Part shown: one piece after another, positions 47,146 to 58,125 of the stretch
Layout: every line of letters starts with the position of its first letter
How positions within the stretch are numbered: position 1 is the first letter of the stretch
Notes under the pieces: model-generated
The model's database searches: none
Seen by the model: only the letters and a program-made list of their open reading frames with translations
Told to the model about the DNA's origin: nothing
Origin: Hymenoscyphus infarciens
Taxonomy: Eukaryota; Ascomycota; Leotiomycetes; Helotiales; Helotiaceae
Direction of reading: 5' to 3'
NCBI GenBank assembly: GCA_001414345.1
Contig: LLCB01000138.1
Span: 62,001-126,000, forward strand
Length of the DNA: 64,000 nt
Translations under genes and position numbers: made by a program

Positions 47146-47513
47146 AAGAGAGAGAGAGAAAGAGAGAGATAGAAGGAGAGAATTATTTACTACTTTTACT
47201 AAACTTCTCTTATCTCTACTAGGAAAAACTTTCTACTAAAATATTTACTCGCTCTCTCGCTCTCTCTCTCTCTCTCTCCTCTCTCTCTTCTATACTTTTT
47301 TATATATATAATATACTAAAGAAGGAAAGAGTAGTAAGAGAGAGAGACTAAGAAGTATTAAAGTACTGTTTTACCTCTTTTTTAATAAAGAGCTTAGATA
47401 ATAATTATTAAGTTCTACTTTAGCTCTAAATACTCGACTTTTACGATTCACGATTCACGATTTACGATTTATGATTTAGTCGATTCCGACTTTTTGGTAT
47501 ATCTAGGACGCTC
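46827..47513. mobile_element. TA-type MITE with internal GA/CT tracts (687 bp)
   Basis: Terminal inverted repeats (left CGGTATTCGGAATATACT, right complement GAGCGTCCTAGATATACC, then AAAAAGTCGGA in both) are flanked by TA on both sides (46,825-26 and 47,514-15). The interior has long GAGAGAAAGA and CTCTCTCG runs and no coding frame. Same family as 51,588-52,355 and 25,372-25,808. The TA duplication suggests a Tc1/mariner-type source. Confidence 0.72.
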
Positions 47514-47515
47514 TA

Positions 47516-48142
47516 ATATTCCAGCTTTTTTTGTATCTATACCAAATTGTAATATTCGTTTGAATTCAATGATATTATTACCAATAGATGCTAGTGAAGT
47601 TGTCTTAGAATACTCGTAAAGAGATCATCATTCTTCTATAAGAGTTTTAGTTGTTAGATGTTCTCTAATTATTACTTCGGGGTTTCTCACCTAATCAAGT
47701 GTCTATTCACGAACAGCCATTGAAACTCATTCACTTAACCCAATTTCCTTTGAATCATTGACAGAGTTCTGGTATATAAACTTGTAATTTGGTCTTACTC
47801 CTTTCTTTGCAAGATCTTTTGTTTGATTCGTAGGTCTCGCCAATGATAGTTTTCTGGACACTAATGTTGATCTGTTGGCCAAGCACGAACGCTCTTTGTC
47901 TTTACCACTACCACAAATCCAACCAAAACAAAATAGATCGTCGAATACAGTGTTGCTAAGATAGCTGTAGATAAACAAAGTCTATCATTTTCAACAAAAT
48001 TTGTTCAACTCCATTGTGATCGTGTCTTTTCCAAAGTTTAAGCGGGAACTCTGACAAGTCATGTCATTCAGTTGCCCCAATCACTACCTCAAGCATGCGA
48101 CTCATAGAAATCTGGCACCTACCATTCACAGACTCTAAGCTC
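47516..48142. other. Spacer before gene I
   Basis: No supported gene. A short minus-strand ORF (47,727-47,978) has no ATG and no domain. Confidence 0.5.
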
Positions 48143-48150
48143 TATAAATA
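48143..48150 (+). promoter_or_regulatory. TATA box of gene I
   Basis: CTATAAATAA context, about 115 bp before the ATG at 48,261; same word and similar spacing as gene H. Confidence 0.6.
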
Positions 48151-48260
48151 ACGAGAAGTTGTGCTTCGCTCTCTTTACTTCATCTTACACAACCTACACG
48201 GAAAGCGATTCCACAATTACAAAAACAAAGCTTCTACACGACAGACAAACAGCACGCATC

Positions 48261-48896
48261 ATGGTTATTGAAAAACTTCATGGGAAGAGAATCTTCGCTC
48301 ATGTCATGAGCACATATTTATTCTACATCGCCGTCTTGAATGAGATAAAAAATCCTAAAAAGGTGCAGCAGGTCCCTGAAGATATTCGCGATCCTTATTT
48401 CGACGTCGTCCAAGAGCATGAAAAGGTTCAATCATACTTCATCAACTTGCTGAACTCAGCATTGCTCGTATATGATGAACATGTCGAGGATAAAAACCTA
48501 CTTTGGAAGGAGCTGGGTACGGCCAGGGCCAACGCCATCCAAACAAATTTTATTTCTCTAGGGTCATGGAAATTCGACGAGCCTGAACGTATGGAAATCA
48601 GACGCTCTATCTTGGGCGGATTGCGCAACAACAGCCTTCACGTCACATTCTCCGAGCAAGATGAAGAGCCCCGAGATCTTATTTATCAGGAGGTTATCGA
48701 TATTTGCACCCCCTACGGTAAATTATTTACCAGGGCGCCGTATGACGAGTCCACGTCTGCAACTCACGGAGAGCATGAGAACGGTGTTAGGGCCATCGAA
48801 CGCGCAATTAATATATTGGCCGAATTCTATAAAAAAATTGGTGCCTGGTCAGACACCTCCCAAACTCCGAATACCACTTCGGTCCTAGGCGAATAA
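48261..48896 (+). CDS. Unrecognised helical protein, 211 aa, G/H/I family (gene I)
   Basis: A single exon; the ATG at 48,261 is chosen because the frame upstream has no ATG. It carries one module: YLFYIAVLNEIK at 19-30, LWKELGTARA at 81-90 and NFISLGSW at 96-103. These are the counterparts of the same blocks in both halves of gene H. The C-terminal tail is Ser/Thr-rich. The gene is separated from H by a 0.75-kb MITE block and followed within about 100 bp by a hAT-type MITE, so it is a small gene isle in repeats. Base composition is like its relatives and shows no RIP. Function unknown. Confidence 0.72.
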   Translation: MVIEKLHGKRIFAHVMSTYLFYIAVLNEIKNPKKVQQVPEDIRDPYFDVVQEHEKVQSYFINLLNSALLVYDEHVEDKNLLWKELGTARANAIQTNFISLGSWKFDEPERMEIRRSILGGLRNNSLHVTFSEQDEEPRDLIYQEVIDICTPYGKLFTRAPYDESTSATHGEHENGVRAIERAINILAEFYKKIGAWSDTSQTPNTTSVLGE

Positions 48897-49000
48897 CTAC
48901 CCCGCTCTGGCCGCTCTGACGACAGGTAGATGGATAACGCGGTAATCACGGAGGGGTGTCTGGATGGAAAAGGGTACGAACTATTGTATTCATATTGACG

Positions 49001-49768
49001 CAGTGTGGTCGATAGTATTTAGAATATTGTACCACCACGATATATTGTTAGAAACCCACTTTAATATGTACTATTTATACTATTTAAATGCTACGATATC
49101 TAATAATATTATCCTTTATATTATTGGTATTTTAATCGATATTGTAATAATATCGTGGTGTTGCTAAGCTATAATATTTAAGCTTTTTACCCCGGATTTT
49201 ACTCTACTTCTTTTCAGCCTTTTATTTTAGCTTTATATAGTATAACGTATAATATAAAAAATATACAGCTGAATAGCTAGAATTATAGATCTATTTAAAT
49301 AGAGTATTTTAAAAAAAGAATTATATAAATAGCTCTTAAATTAACCTAAATATTATAAGGTTAAAAAGGTAGCCTGTGCGAGATGAAAACATGTCTAGAA
49401 ATCTCTTAACACCAAGTACTAATTAACGACAACGTTAGATTACTAGCTAGAATATAATAAACTAGTGTATTGAATTCTATTAAGTTTTACCCTTTAATTA
49501 TAGGTAAATATTAACTAAATCGATGAATAAAAATTATTTTAGTCTAATAAGTAAGTGATAAAAGAGTATATAGAAAAAGTGTAAATAGCCTCATTTTGAG
49601 AAAAAGTGGGTTTTAGCGCTTACGAGTTATTAAAAGATATACTGTATAATATCACGATATTACGATCGTATTATAACGTATTTAGATACGTACTACTAGG
49701 ATATTATAATAATATATTAATCTAAAATACTGTAGTATTTTATCACGATAATACTATCGACCACACTG
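49001..49768. mobile_element. hAT-type MITE (768 bp)
   Basis: The ends are inverted repeats, CAGTGTGGTCGATAGTATT at the left and its complement at the right. The 8-bp duplication TATTGACG flanks it (48,993-49,000 and 49,769-49,776). An 8-bp duplication with CAGTG ends is the hAT pattern. The interior is AT-rich without a transposase; it also holds a second inverted pair around CCACCACGATAT. Confidence 0.85.
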
Positions 49769-49776
49769 TATTGACG

Positions 49777-50136
49777 AACTTTGCTGTTACTCTTCTCGCC
49801 TGACTTTTCAAATTTGATTATATAACGAAACTTGGGTTGGCTCTGACCTAAGTTTCCGGAGGCTCGAAGTTTAGTTACTATTTGTTATTATCCTTGGTTG
49901 AAAGTCTCCAAAAATATAAGCACTATTACCTTTCATTTCAAACATCCTATTAGTGCCCAAAAACACTCTGTCACGTTTCTGAACAAAATTCAAAACGCCT
50001 AGCCACATTAGAACACTTGAGTGAGAGTTCCTTGCTATTAGTTGATGCTTTTAATTAAAGAAATACTTAGCGAATCTGATTCACACTAATTAAGCTTAAA
50101 CATTAGATTTTAGTTTAAAACTACTCTAAATAAGAG
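49777..50136. other. Spacer between MITEs
   Basis: Normal composition to about 50,040, then AT-rich. No gene. Confidence 0.5.
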
Positions 50137-50623
50137 TATAGTAAGTTGCGAGTTATGCTTCCCTTTTAACGATTTTTTTTAAACTATACGTTTTTAGAAA
50201 AATTCTTATTTCCTAGACACTCTTTCCCTCTTTACTTAATAATAACGTAAGTTATTATATCTTTAAGAATAGCTAATAAGAGCTCTATACCTCCTTTCTT
50301 ACTCTATAAATCTTTTAAGAAGAAAACAAATACTTTTATATATATTTAAATTTTTATAAGGTCTTAGTAGAACTTTATAAGAGTATAAAAATCTTTCTTA
50401 TAAAAGAGCAATTTACTATAATAAAGTTTATTCTTATTATACTTACTTAGATATAGTAATAAAGAGAGAGGAGGTATAAGAATATATAGTAGTTCTTTCT
50501 AGCTAGGTCTTATAACTTAAAGAGTACTTTAGTTGTCTGTTTTTAAGAAGAGAAGAAAATTTTTAAAAACATATAGTTTATAAAATATCGTTAAAAGACA
50601 AGCTTAACTCGTAACTTACTATA
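50137..50623. mobile_element. MITE with inverted repeats of about 100 bp (487 bp)
   Basis: The left end TATAGTAAGTTGCGAGTTA and the complement of the right end TATAGTAAGTTACGAGTTA continue to match for about 100 bp, giving a strong foldback. Likely TA duplication. No coding frame. Confidence 0.7.
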
Positions 50624-51587
50624 GTTTCAAACTAGACTACTAATTACGTCTATACGTAGAATATAAGAATAGCTAAATAGATAACTCTCTTATTCTTCTC
50701 TTAATAACACTTTCTCCTACTAAATATAAATCCGACTCTTATACTCTCTCTATCTCGTACTTTTCTTATTTTTTTATATCTATAAATCTCTAACTTTAAA
50801 CTTTTCTCTCTTACTATTGAAGTTCTCTCTACTCTCGAACTCCTTTCTATCTCTACTTCTAGCTTTTCTACTCTTTATAAATAAGATACTATTATCTCTC
50901 TTCTATATAATAGATATAAATAGGTTAAGCTATAGTTTATAAGATTTTGATTATAAATTAACTAAGAGCTCGCTTCTAAGAATATTTAAAGAGTTATTTA
51001 CTTTTACTTAGTTACTTTTTCTCTCTTACTATTTCTGTCTTACTTTCTTTTTCTCTTATATTCTATACTATCTTACTAAACCTAAGTACTAAGTACTAAT
51101 ACCACTCCACTTAATCTAAATAAATAAAGAAATAAATAACTAAAGAAGAACAAAAAATAAATAATAAAAACAAGCTAAAAAAAAGAGAAGATTAGAATTC
51201 TATAACTATCTACTCTACTCTTTTAAATACTTAATCTAACTTTTCTAGTACCTTCTAATCTGTTTTAAAAAGGCTTCTAGCTAGAGTATATATACTCTAT
51301 ATAATCTCTTACTTCTTTCTTCCTCTTCTACTATTATATTATTCTACTACTAAAATTAATTACGTAGAAAAAATATAGCGAAGAGTAGTAGTATAAAAGC
51401 AACCTATAAAACTCTAATATCTTATACCTATATTCTATACTCTCACAAAAGCCTTTCAAAGTATCTAATAAACCTAACAAACCTCCTTATAAGTAAAAAA
51501 AAAAAAAAAAAAAAAAGTAGTAGCTTTGTCTACTTATATCTATATCTATATCTATATCTATTCCCTACCCTCTACCTCCACCTACTA
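50624..51587. other. AT-rich repeat region with a poly-A run and TATATC microsatellite
   Basis: About 23 A residues at 51,497-51,517 are followed by a TATCTA repeat (51,535-51,560). No gene. The poly-A run could be the tail of a non-LTR element, but no coding part was recognised upstream. Confidence 0.45.
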
Positions 51588-52355
51588 GGGCGTCCTATAT
51601 ATACCAAAAGTCGGAAACGACGACTAAATCGTAAATCGTAAATCGTAAATTATAAAAGTTAATAGATATAGTAAATCTTAAATTATATTATCCTATTCTC
51701 TTGCTCTCTTGCTCTCTTACTCTCTTACTCTCTTGCTCTCTTACTCTCTTGCTCTCTTACTCTCTTACTCTCTTACTCTTCTATCTTATTCTTCTACCTA
51801 GGTATATATTACGTATACTAAGAGAGTATAAGAGAGAGTAGGAGAAGAATAAGAGTAAGGTAAGGGGGTAAGTAAAGTAGAGAGTAGGAGGTAGTAAACA
51901 TTCTAGGGGAAGGTTTTTCCTAGCGTAGGTAAGAGGAGTTTAAAGTAAACATTCCCCCTACTCTTTCCCTCTTCCCCTCTTCCCTCTTCCCCTCTTCCCT
52001 CTTCCCCTCTTCCCTCTTCCCCTCTCCCCTCTTCTCTCTTCCTCTCTTTCTCTCTTATTTATTTAAAAATAATAGAAAGAATATAAGATAAGATTTAGGT
52101 AATAGAGATAGAGAATAAGGAGGCAATATTACTACTATATATATAATACTCGTCTTCCTTCTCTATCCTCTATTTAGTTACTATAGTTAAGACTATCTAT
52201 AGTGTCTAGTCTAGAGGAGGGGAGGGGTAAAGGAGGGAGAGAGAACTTAAATTTAAAAAATATATATTTATACTTATAAAAAGTAATACTTTATAATTTA
52301 CGATTTGCGATTTACGATTTAGTCGTTTCCGACTTTTGGTACATACAGGATGCCG
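51588..52355. mobile_element. TA-type MITE with CT-rich arrays (768 bp)
   Basis: Inverted repeats (left TACCAAAAGTCGGAAACGAC, right the complement) are flanked by TA at 51,586-87 and 52,356-57. The interior has CTCTTGCTCTCTTACT and CTTCCCCTCTTCC arrays. Opposite orientation to 46,827-47,513. Confidence 0.75.
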
Positions 52356-52357
52356 TA

Positions 52358-53414
52358 CCTACCTAAAAAAACAAAAAAAAAACTATTCCACAAAACAACC
52401 AAGAGAGTACCCGCCACTCTCAACACCCCCACGACCCACGATTATGGAAGAGGAACTCAGACCCCGAGATCTTCAAAGATGAACTGTGAGTATAGTATAG
52501 TATATAATACCTCCCCTTCACCACTAAGGACTACAACCACAACCACCTTCACCACCGCGGACCACAAACACCGTCCCCTCTACATATTAGAGCTAAGCAC
52601 TTCTACTCTTCACCTACTTAGTATCTTCACCACCCTCGTCGGCCCAGTCCCCGTGTCGATTCTCAGCATCCCAAGCTCGGTCCTCACTTCTAATTCTCTG
52701 GAAACCCCTTTCGGAGAAATGATGAGCTTTGTTTGTTCCCTGATTCTCTGACCGAGGCTCGAACAATTAGAAAAACCAATCTTCCGACCCAATATTTTTC
52801 ATTTCTCCGGAGAGGTTTGGGAGAATGGCAAAACCTCATTCTTAGCTCTCCGAAACCTGCCCGCAGAATGCTTTCAAATCAATACCTCAAACTATCCCAA
52901 CCATTTCGCACAACCCTCCCTCCCCCTCTAAACTCATCTCCTCTCCCAACTTTCCTAACAAAACAAAGCTCACATCAAGGTCATATCAAGAAACCAAAAT
53001 GAATAGTCACACACAATTGTATTTTTTACATAAAATCCTACATCATACAAACCCATGTATCAAGAACCCATCTCCGCGTGTTTCCCCACGCACAAGAGAG
53101 GTTAGATACCACACTTCTCAGCACCGTTTTTAGTCTTCATCCCCCAAATCTCCCTCCAATGCAGCTGCACAAACTCCTTCTAGAAACTCCCTCGGGTTTG
53201 ACAAACTCCAGAAACAAGCAAGTCCATAAAACACCCCAGTGAACCCCTCGAAGAGCCACTCAACACCATAAACACCCCTCCCATAAATCAAAGCACAAAA
53301 AAGCAAAGTTGAAAAATCAAAAGCAAGAAAAGGAAAAGCAAAAACACGCCACCCCCACCACCACCACCTCCACCCCACCCCCATGATCCCCAGCGAACCT
53401 CAACACCCCCTCAT
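52358..53414. other. 3' flank of the helicase gene
   Basis: A 133-codon ORF at 52,350-52,751 takes its ATG from the MITE end and is Thr/Ser-rich without a domain. A 84-codon minus-strand ORF (53,384-53,130) is Gly/Trp-rich and lies in the expected 3' UTR. Neither is called. Confidence 0.5.
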
Positions 53415-56400
53415 CTAAAACAAAAGATCAAGCAAATCCTGAGTATATCCTCCTCCGCCACCACGTCCACTTACATCACCAGCTCCCTTAATTTCATCAC
53501 CAATTGAGGTCAACGGTTGACAAAGAGTCTCGCTCAACTCCTCAACAGCATTGGCCTCAACACGCGGGGGCGCAGAAGCCGGAGTAAATCCCACCACAGC
53601 AGAAGGTGCAACAGCCGCAACATTAAGACTAGGTGTAACCTCTAAACGAGTAAAAGCGGAGGGAAGATCATCGGTGATGACCGAAAATCTGGTGGTGCTG
53701 TTGCCGTTCGCGTTTGAAAGGGCATGAGTATTGGTATTGGCAGTACCATTGGAAATGTAATTGGTAGCAGTACCGTTGGGGTTTGTATTGCCATTAGAAG
53801 CGCCGTTCGGGTTGCCGGTGGCAGTGAAATTGATAATGGCATGTCCGTTTCCATTGCTACCAATGTTGGTGACAGATTTGGTAGCAGACTTTCGTGGAGG
53901 CGAAGCCGAATACAAATCCTCCTCCTCGGGCTGTATGGCCGGAACTGACGTATTCTCCTTCTTCTCTGGGATCGAAATCGGTGCAGGCTTGTCCGTCTTC
54001 TTACCCAACACCGGAAACCCACCCTCATCCTTTCCAGCCTTAACAAAGTTCGTCGGTGCAAGAATAGTCTCAACAGCACGCTTCTTGAAACGTGAACCAT
54101 CCTCATTGACCCCAACCTCGGCGAACGTATCCTTGAAAGTATATTGAGCAGGTGGAACCTGATCTTTAGCCTTAACAACAACATTAGGACCAACAACACT
54201 ATGAGCAGCCGCCAAGTCCTGCCACTTCTTGACACCAGCCTCCACGTCCACCGGTCGCGGGATTGTAGATCCAGATGAAGTAGTTGGTCGAGAAGTAGCC
54301 CCATCATTCCGAATATCGCGAGTTCCACGTCCACGTCCACGTCCACGCCCACGTCCACGCCCACGTCCTCCACTGCGACCTCCCCGACCATTCCGAACCG
54401 GAGTAGGGTTAAGAGGCTCCTCCTCCTCCAACCAAGGAAGATCAAGATCCGGCATTGCCATATCCACAGCCTCCATCTCGTCCGTAAATCTGACCTGGCA
54501 TTCGTCGCATCGACAGCCTCCTCCACACGTTGAACTGCAGCCGTGACCGCAAGGGAGTTGCTTTGGACATGCCGCAAGGCATCTGATTGATTCATGCGAA
54601 AAGGGGTGGCAATTGAGTCGACAAGGATGGCCGCAATCCATGATGCTTGGACATTTCTCGCGACAACCTCCTGCCAGGACGGCCCAATCCTGAGCGTCCT
54701 GGATATGAATCGTCTTCTTGTGGTTTGTGCAAGTGACTGGGAGGCCTTGATTGAGGTCGAATTGTTTGTGATCTGCCATGTACTGGATTAACGGCGACCA
54801 GAGGGGTTCGCGGCCTAGTGACGATTCATTTGTCTCCGGAGAGGCCAAAGTGAGGGCGTTTCCGAAAAGGTAAAAACCGCAACGTGCTCTTGACAATGCA
54901 ACGACGACTCGGTTTTTGTTTTCGAGAAACCCAATGCTGTTCCAATTGTTGCTTCGGACCAAGGAGAGTAGAATAACATCGTTTTCCTCGCCCTGGAAAC
55001 TGTCGACTGTGAAGCAATTGAAATATGAGGTCGACTGCAAGGCAGGATGCCTCTTCAACTCCTGAAGAATGGTCTTTCTTTGGCCATTATAAAACTAGAT
55101 ATTGTGTTAGAGTGATAAGGTTTTAAGAGGGATTGGGTAAAACATACTGTCAAAACAGTGATCTTCCCAGGAGGTACTCCATTGAGTGTAAGGTGAACAT
55201 AGTGACCAACGACCATCTCAGCTTCGTCGAGATTGTATTTGCTATTATCGGCATTGACGGCTTCTGGCCAAGTATGTTGAAAGAAATAACAGTTTCTCCC
55301 ACCCATACCTGGAACTGGAGGACGATTTGCAACATCCTTGACGGATTCGTGATCGTAGAGGTCCTGGTAAAATGGGTTGGGCTCAACGCACAGAAGCTTC
55401 CGGATTTCAGGAATCATTCTACGTTGCTTGTTCAACATGACATAAGGAATCTTGTTATTCACAAGACTATTATTTATGTTAGCTGCAAAGATAATGAGCG
55501 GGGTTTTTGGCGGGTTGTTACTTACCGCTCAAACATCGAGACATTCATATTATATGGTGCAGTGCCAAGAGAAGCAATATTGCAGTTGGCCTGAAGTTGT
55601 TTATGATCTCCTACAAGGATTAGTTGTTGCAGACTATCAACCATGCCGGCGATGACAGTGCCCTCAAGCGTCTCGGCTGCTTCTTCAATCAATATCGTCC
55701 TGGGGTGAAGGGCGGCAATGAGACCTCGGTACTTGGAGAGGCCAGTGGTCGTGCATCCAATCAACTTGATACCAATAGCGTTGATAAGTGAAATGTTTGC
55801 AGACCACTATATTCAAATTAGCTAGGTCCAATGGAATCATTGAGAAGATGAACCAACCTTGGCGAGACGAAGATCATCGATTGCCGCGCGATACTTTGCA
55901 AGTTGAGCTCTCAGCTCCTTCTTAATCTTGGCATCAAGCTTCTTCAACCAGTATCTGTAGACGTCGCCTCGTCTGGCTGCTTGGATGGTGTGCAAGCTTT
56001 TGTGCGATGCAAGAAGTTTCTTGACTTCTCGATCCTCCCTGCTAAGAATTAGTTTTGTGCTTTACTGCCAAGGATATTCCCCGAGGCTTTGACCCCTCTC
56101 TACAGGATTCGATGAAAAAAGGACGATGCCAAAAGGTACTTACATCCCAGAACATCTTCCATTTCTTACTCGGGCAAAACCGATCCAAGTACCTGTCAAG
56201 GCTTCCCGCTCGAGCTCTTCGCGACTCAAAGCACCAGCAGCTCCAGCAGATGCTTCCGCTTCGAGAGCTGCAAGGTGCTCTTGCTGGATCTCCCCGTCTT
56301 CGAGGACGAGATTTGGGTTGATCGGAGGGGTCCTAGGGATGCATTCCAATGTATCGACAGGCAACCCTGGAGAGAAATGTCAGTTGATTTTATTAAATAT

Positions 56401-58125
56401 CAAACCGATAAAATTACTCACAATTTTCAAACGCATCCCCGCCAGTATTCTCCCCATCCCAATCGTCGTCCGAGAGGGAGTCGTGGTGTTTTTGCGAGAC
56501 AATACTATGCTTCAAGAGCGTACCTATGTCTACGATATCTCGAGTCAGGGGAAACATGAGCTCTTGGATGATGGCAACAAGGTTTTTAACCTTGTTCTCC
56601 GCCAATCTTTTTGCGCCCCAGCCGCCCGCTGATTTGGCTTTTTCGTGGTTGCGTAACTCGTACATGGTACGCTTGCGGATTTGTTCATTTTCCTTACTGC
56701 TCCTACCACCGAGTCGTACGATTTCTGGCTCAAATTTGAGAACGTGATTCAGTAACTGATCCAGGGCGTGATTGGTTTGAGCAGAAACGATGATCGGTGG
56801 GTCGTCTTCCTGCCAATTGGCCAGGAGAACTTTCAAAGCACCCACAGAGACAAAGGTCTTGCCGGTACCCGGTGGTCCTTGAATGATTGAAATCTTCTTC
56901 GTCAACATGTTTTCGAGGGCTCTAATCTGCGACGAGTCCATCCCAGACTCGGGGATCTTAGGAAAATCTGCCAGGATGTCGATATGTTCTAAACTTTCTT
57001 CCAGAGTCATGTCCTCATCAACAAAACGCTGTGAGTCTACTTCGGGTAGTAACAGTGAGGCAAAGTTATAGAAAGATTGGTCAGCTACGTATTGAGGCTC
57101 AGAAACCTCAGTGTCGAGGTGAGCGAGATGTTGGGCAAGAGAGAATCTATCGATATTAATTCCGCGAACGGCAACTGTCAGGCGAACATGTCTCCGAGGA
57201 ACTACTTACTTTTCCGTCATCAACTTCTGCATTGCTTCCAACATGCCACGAGAAGCTTCAAAGTAACTGCCGTGTGCTTCGATCATAACATATTCTAAAA
57301 ACGCATCAGTACTGTGTCGGGTATCGTGGGGCAGGGAAGAACACTGACCGATGGCAGGGTCAAAAACAACATCTCTATCCTCCGCAAAGAAGATATCAAC
57401 CTGTGGAGGGTTTTGGTCCAGACCTCCCGGGATTGGGCGAGCAGCGACGACGGCCACTTTGCAAATTGACTGAAAGTTGTCCTTTTGGGGAGATATCGCT
57501 ATAAGACTACCGTGGATAAGTCGCTTGGATTGCTCCCACCTAATTCGTTTGCCAGCACGCTCGTTCGAAAATTCAACACGGAATGCTGCTCCCATCGAGC
57601 TCAGCTGAATACCTTTGATCGTAACCTAGAATGATTGGTCAGAATAGTAGATCAGGGACAGTGCAACGTGACATGTTGTGGGTTGGGACTTACATGCGTA
57701 TATATGGAAGTAGTCTGATCCTCCATCATGGAAGGCTTGAGTTTGTACGACATGACTGCGTTACGCAGGGGAGCAATTGCATCTTCCCGAAGGATTTTGT
57801 AGTGGGCAGATACGTAGTCGAGCTTGGATGGCCAAGGACCGTCAATGATGTTGTGTGGCAGGTCAGGGTGGGAGTATTCTGGCTCGCGTTGGTAATCGTT
57901 CCATTTGAGATCCCGGACAAAACGGCTATCTGGGCGGAGGGGGTCATGGTCACGGTTGATTTCATCCTTGGTAGGAACTTCGGGGAGATTTCGCCAGTCC
58001 TCCGGATACTCGACGTTACGCCAAGGCTTCTTAATGTGATCGTGAAGGATCTTTTCGCTGTCGTGCCAGTCGAAGGTGGTAGAATTAGACTCTGCCATAA
58101 CTGCGATTCTACTACCGGTTAGCAT
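53415..58125 (-). CDS. NFX1-type zinc-finger Upf1-like helicase, ZNFX1/Hrr1 family, about 1,400 aa
   Basis: Nine exons in frame: 58,125-57,694, 57,625-57,349, 57,294-57,210, 57,146-56,422, 56,366-56,144, 56,038-55,858, 55,806-55,526, 55,466-55,148 and 55,094-53,415. A second ATG at 58,098 would shorten it by nine residues. Superfamily 1 helicase motifs are visible: GPPGTGKT at 355-362, an EEAAE Walker B-like site at 682-686, and DSFQGEE at 872-878 before a VALSRARCGFY motif. A Cys/His-rich NFX1-type finger block follows at 963-1,040, then an RG-repeat at 1,077-1,100. The tail is disordered. Family members act in small-RNA pathways; S. pombe Hrr1 works with RNA-dependent RNA polymerase in heterochromatin. 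The same role here is inferred. Confidence 0.88.

Noticed and set aside
47727..47978. 83-codon minus-strand ORF
   Set aside because: No ATG start in the frame and no domain; lies in a promoter region.
51497..51517. Poly-A run considered as a LINE tail
   Set aside because: No reverse transcriptase or ORF relic was recognised upstream and no target duplication could be defined.
51661..52040. Regular CTCTTACTCTCTTGCT and CTTCCCCTCTTCC arrays, considered as CRISPR-like or satellite
   Set aside because: Units are short, continuous and without spacers, and lie within a MITE; they are microsatellites.
52350..52751. 133-codon plus-strand ORF
   Set aside because: The ATG lies in the MITE terminal repeat; Thr/Ser-rich product without a domain.
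53642..54595. 317-codon minus-strand ORF
   Set aside because: It is an alternative frame inside the last exon of the helicase gene; its Arg/Leu/Ser-rich, low-complexity product is a shadow of the RG-repeat and Asn/Gly-rich tail.
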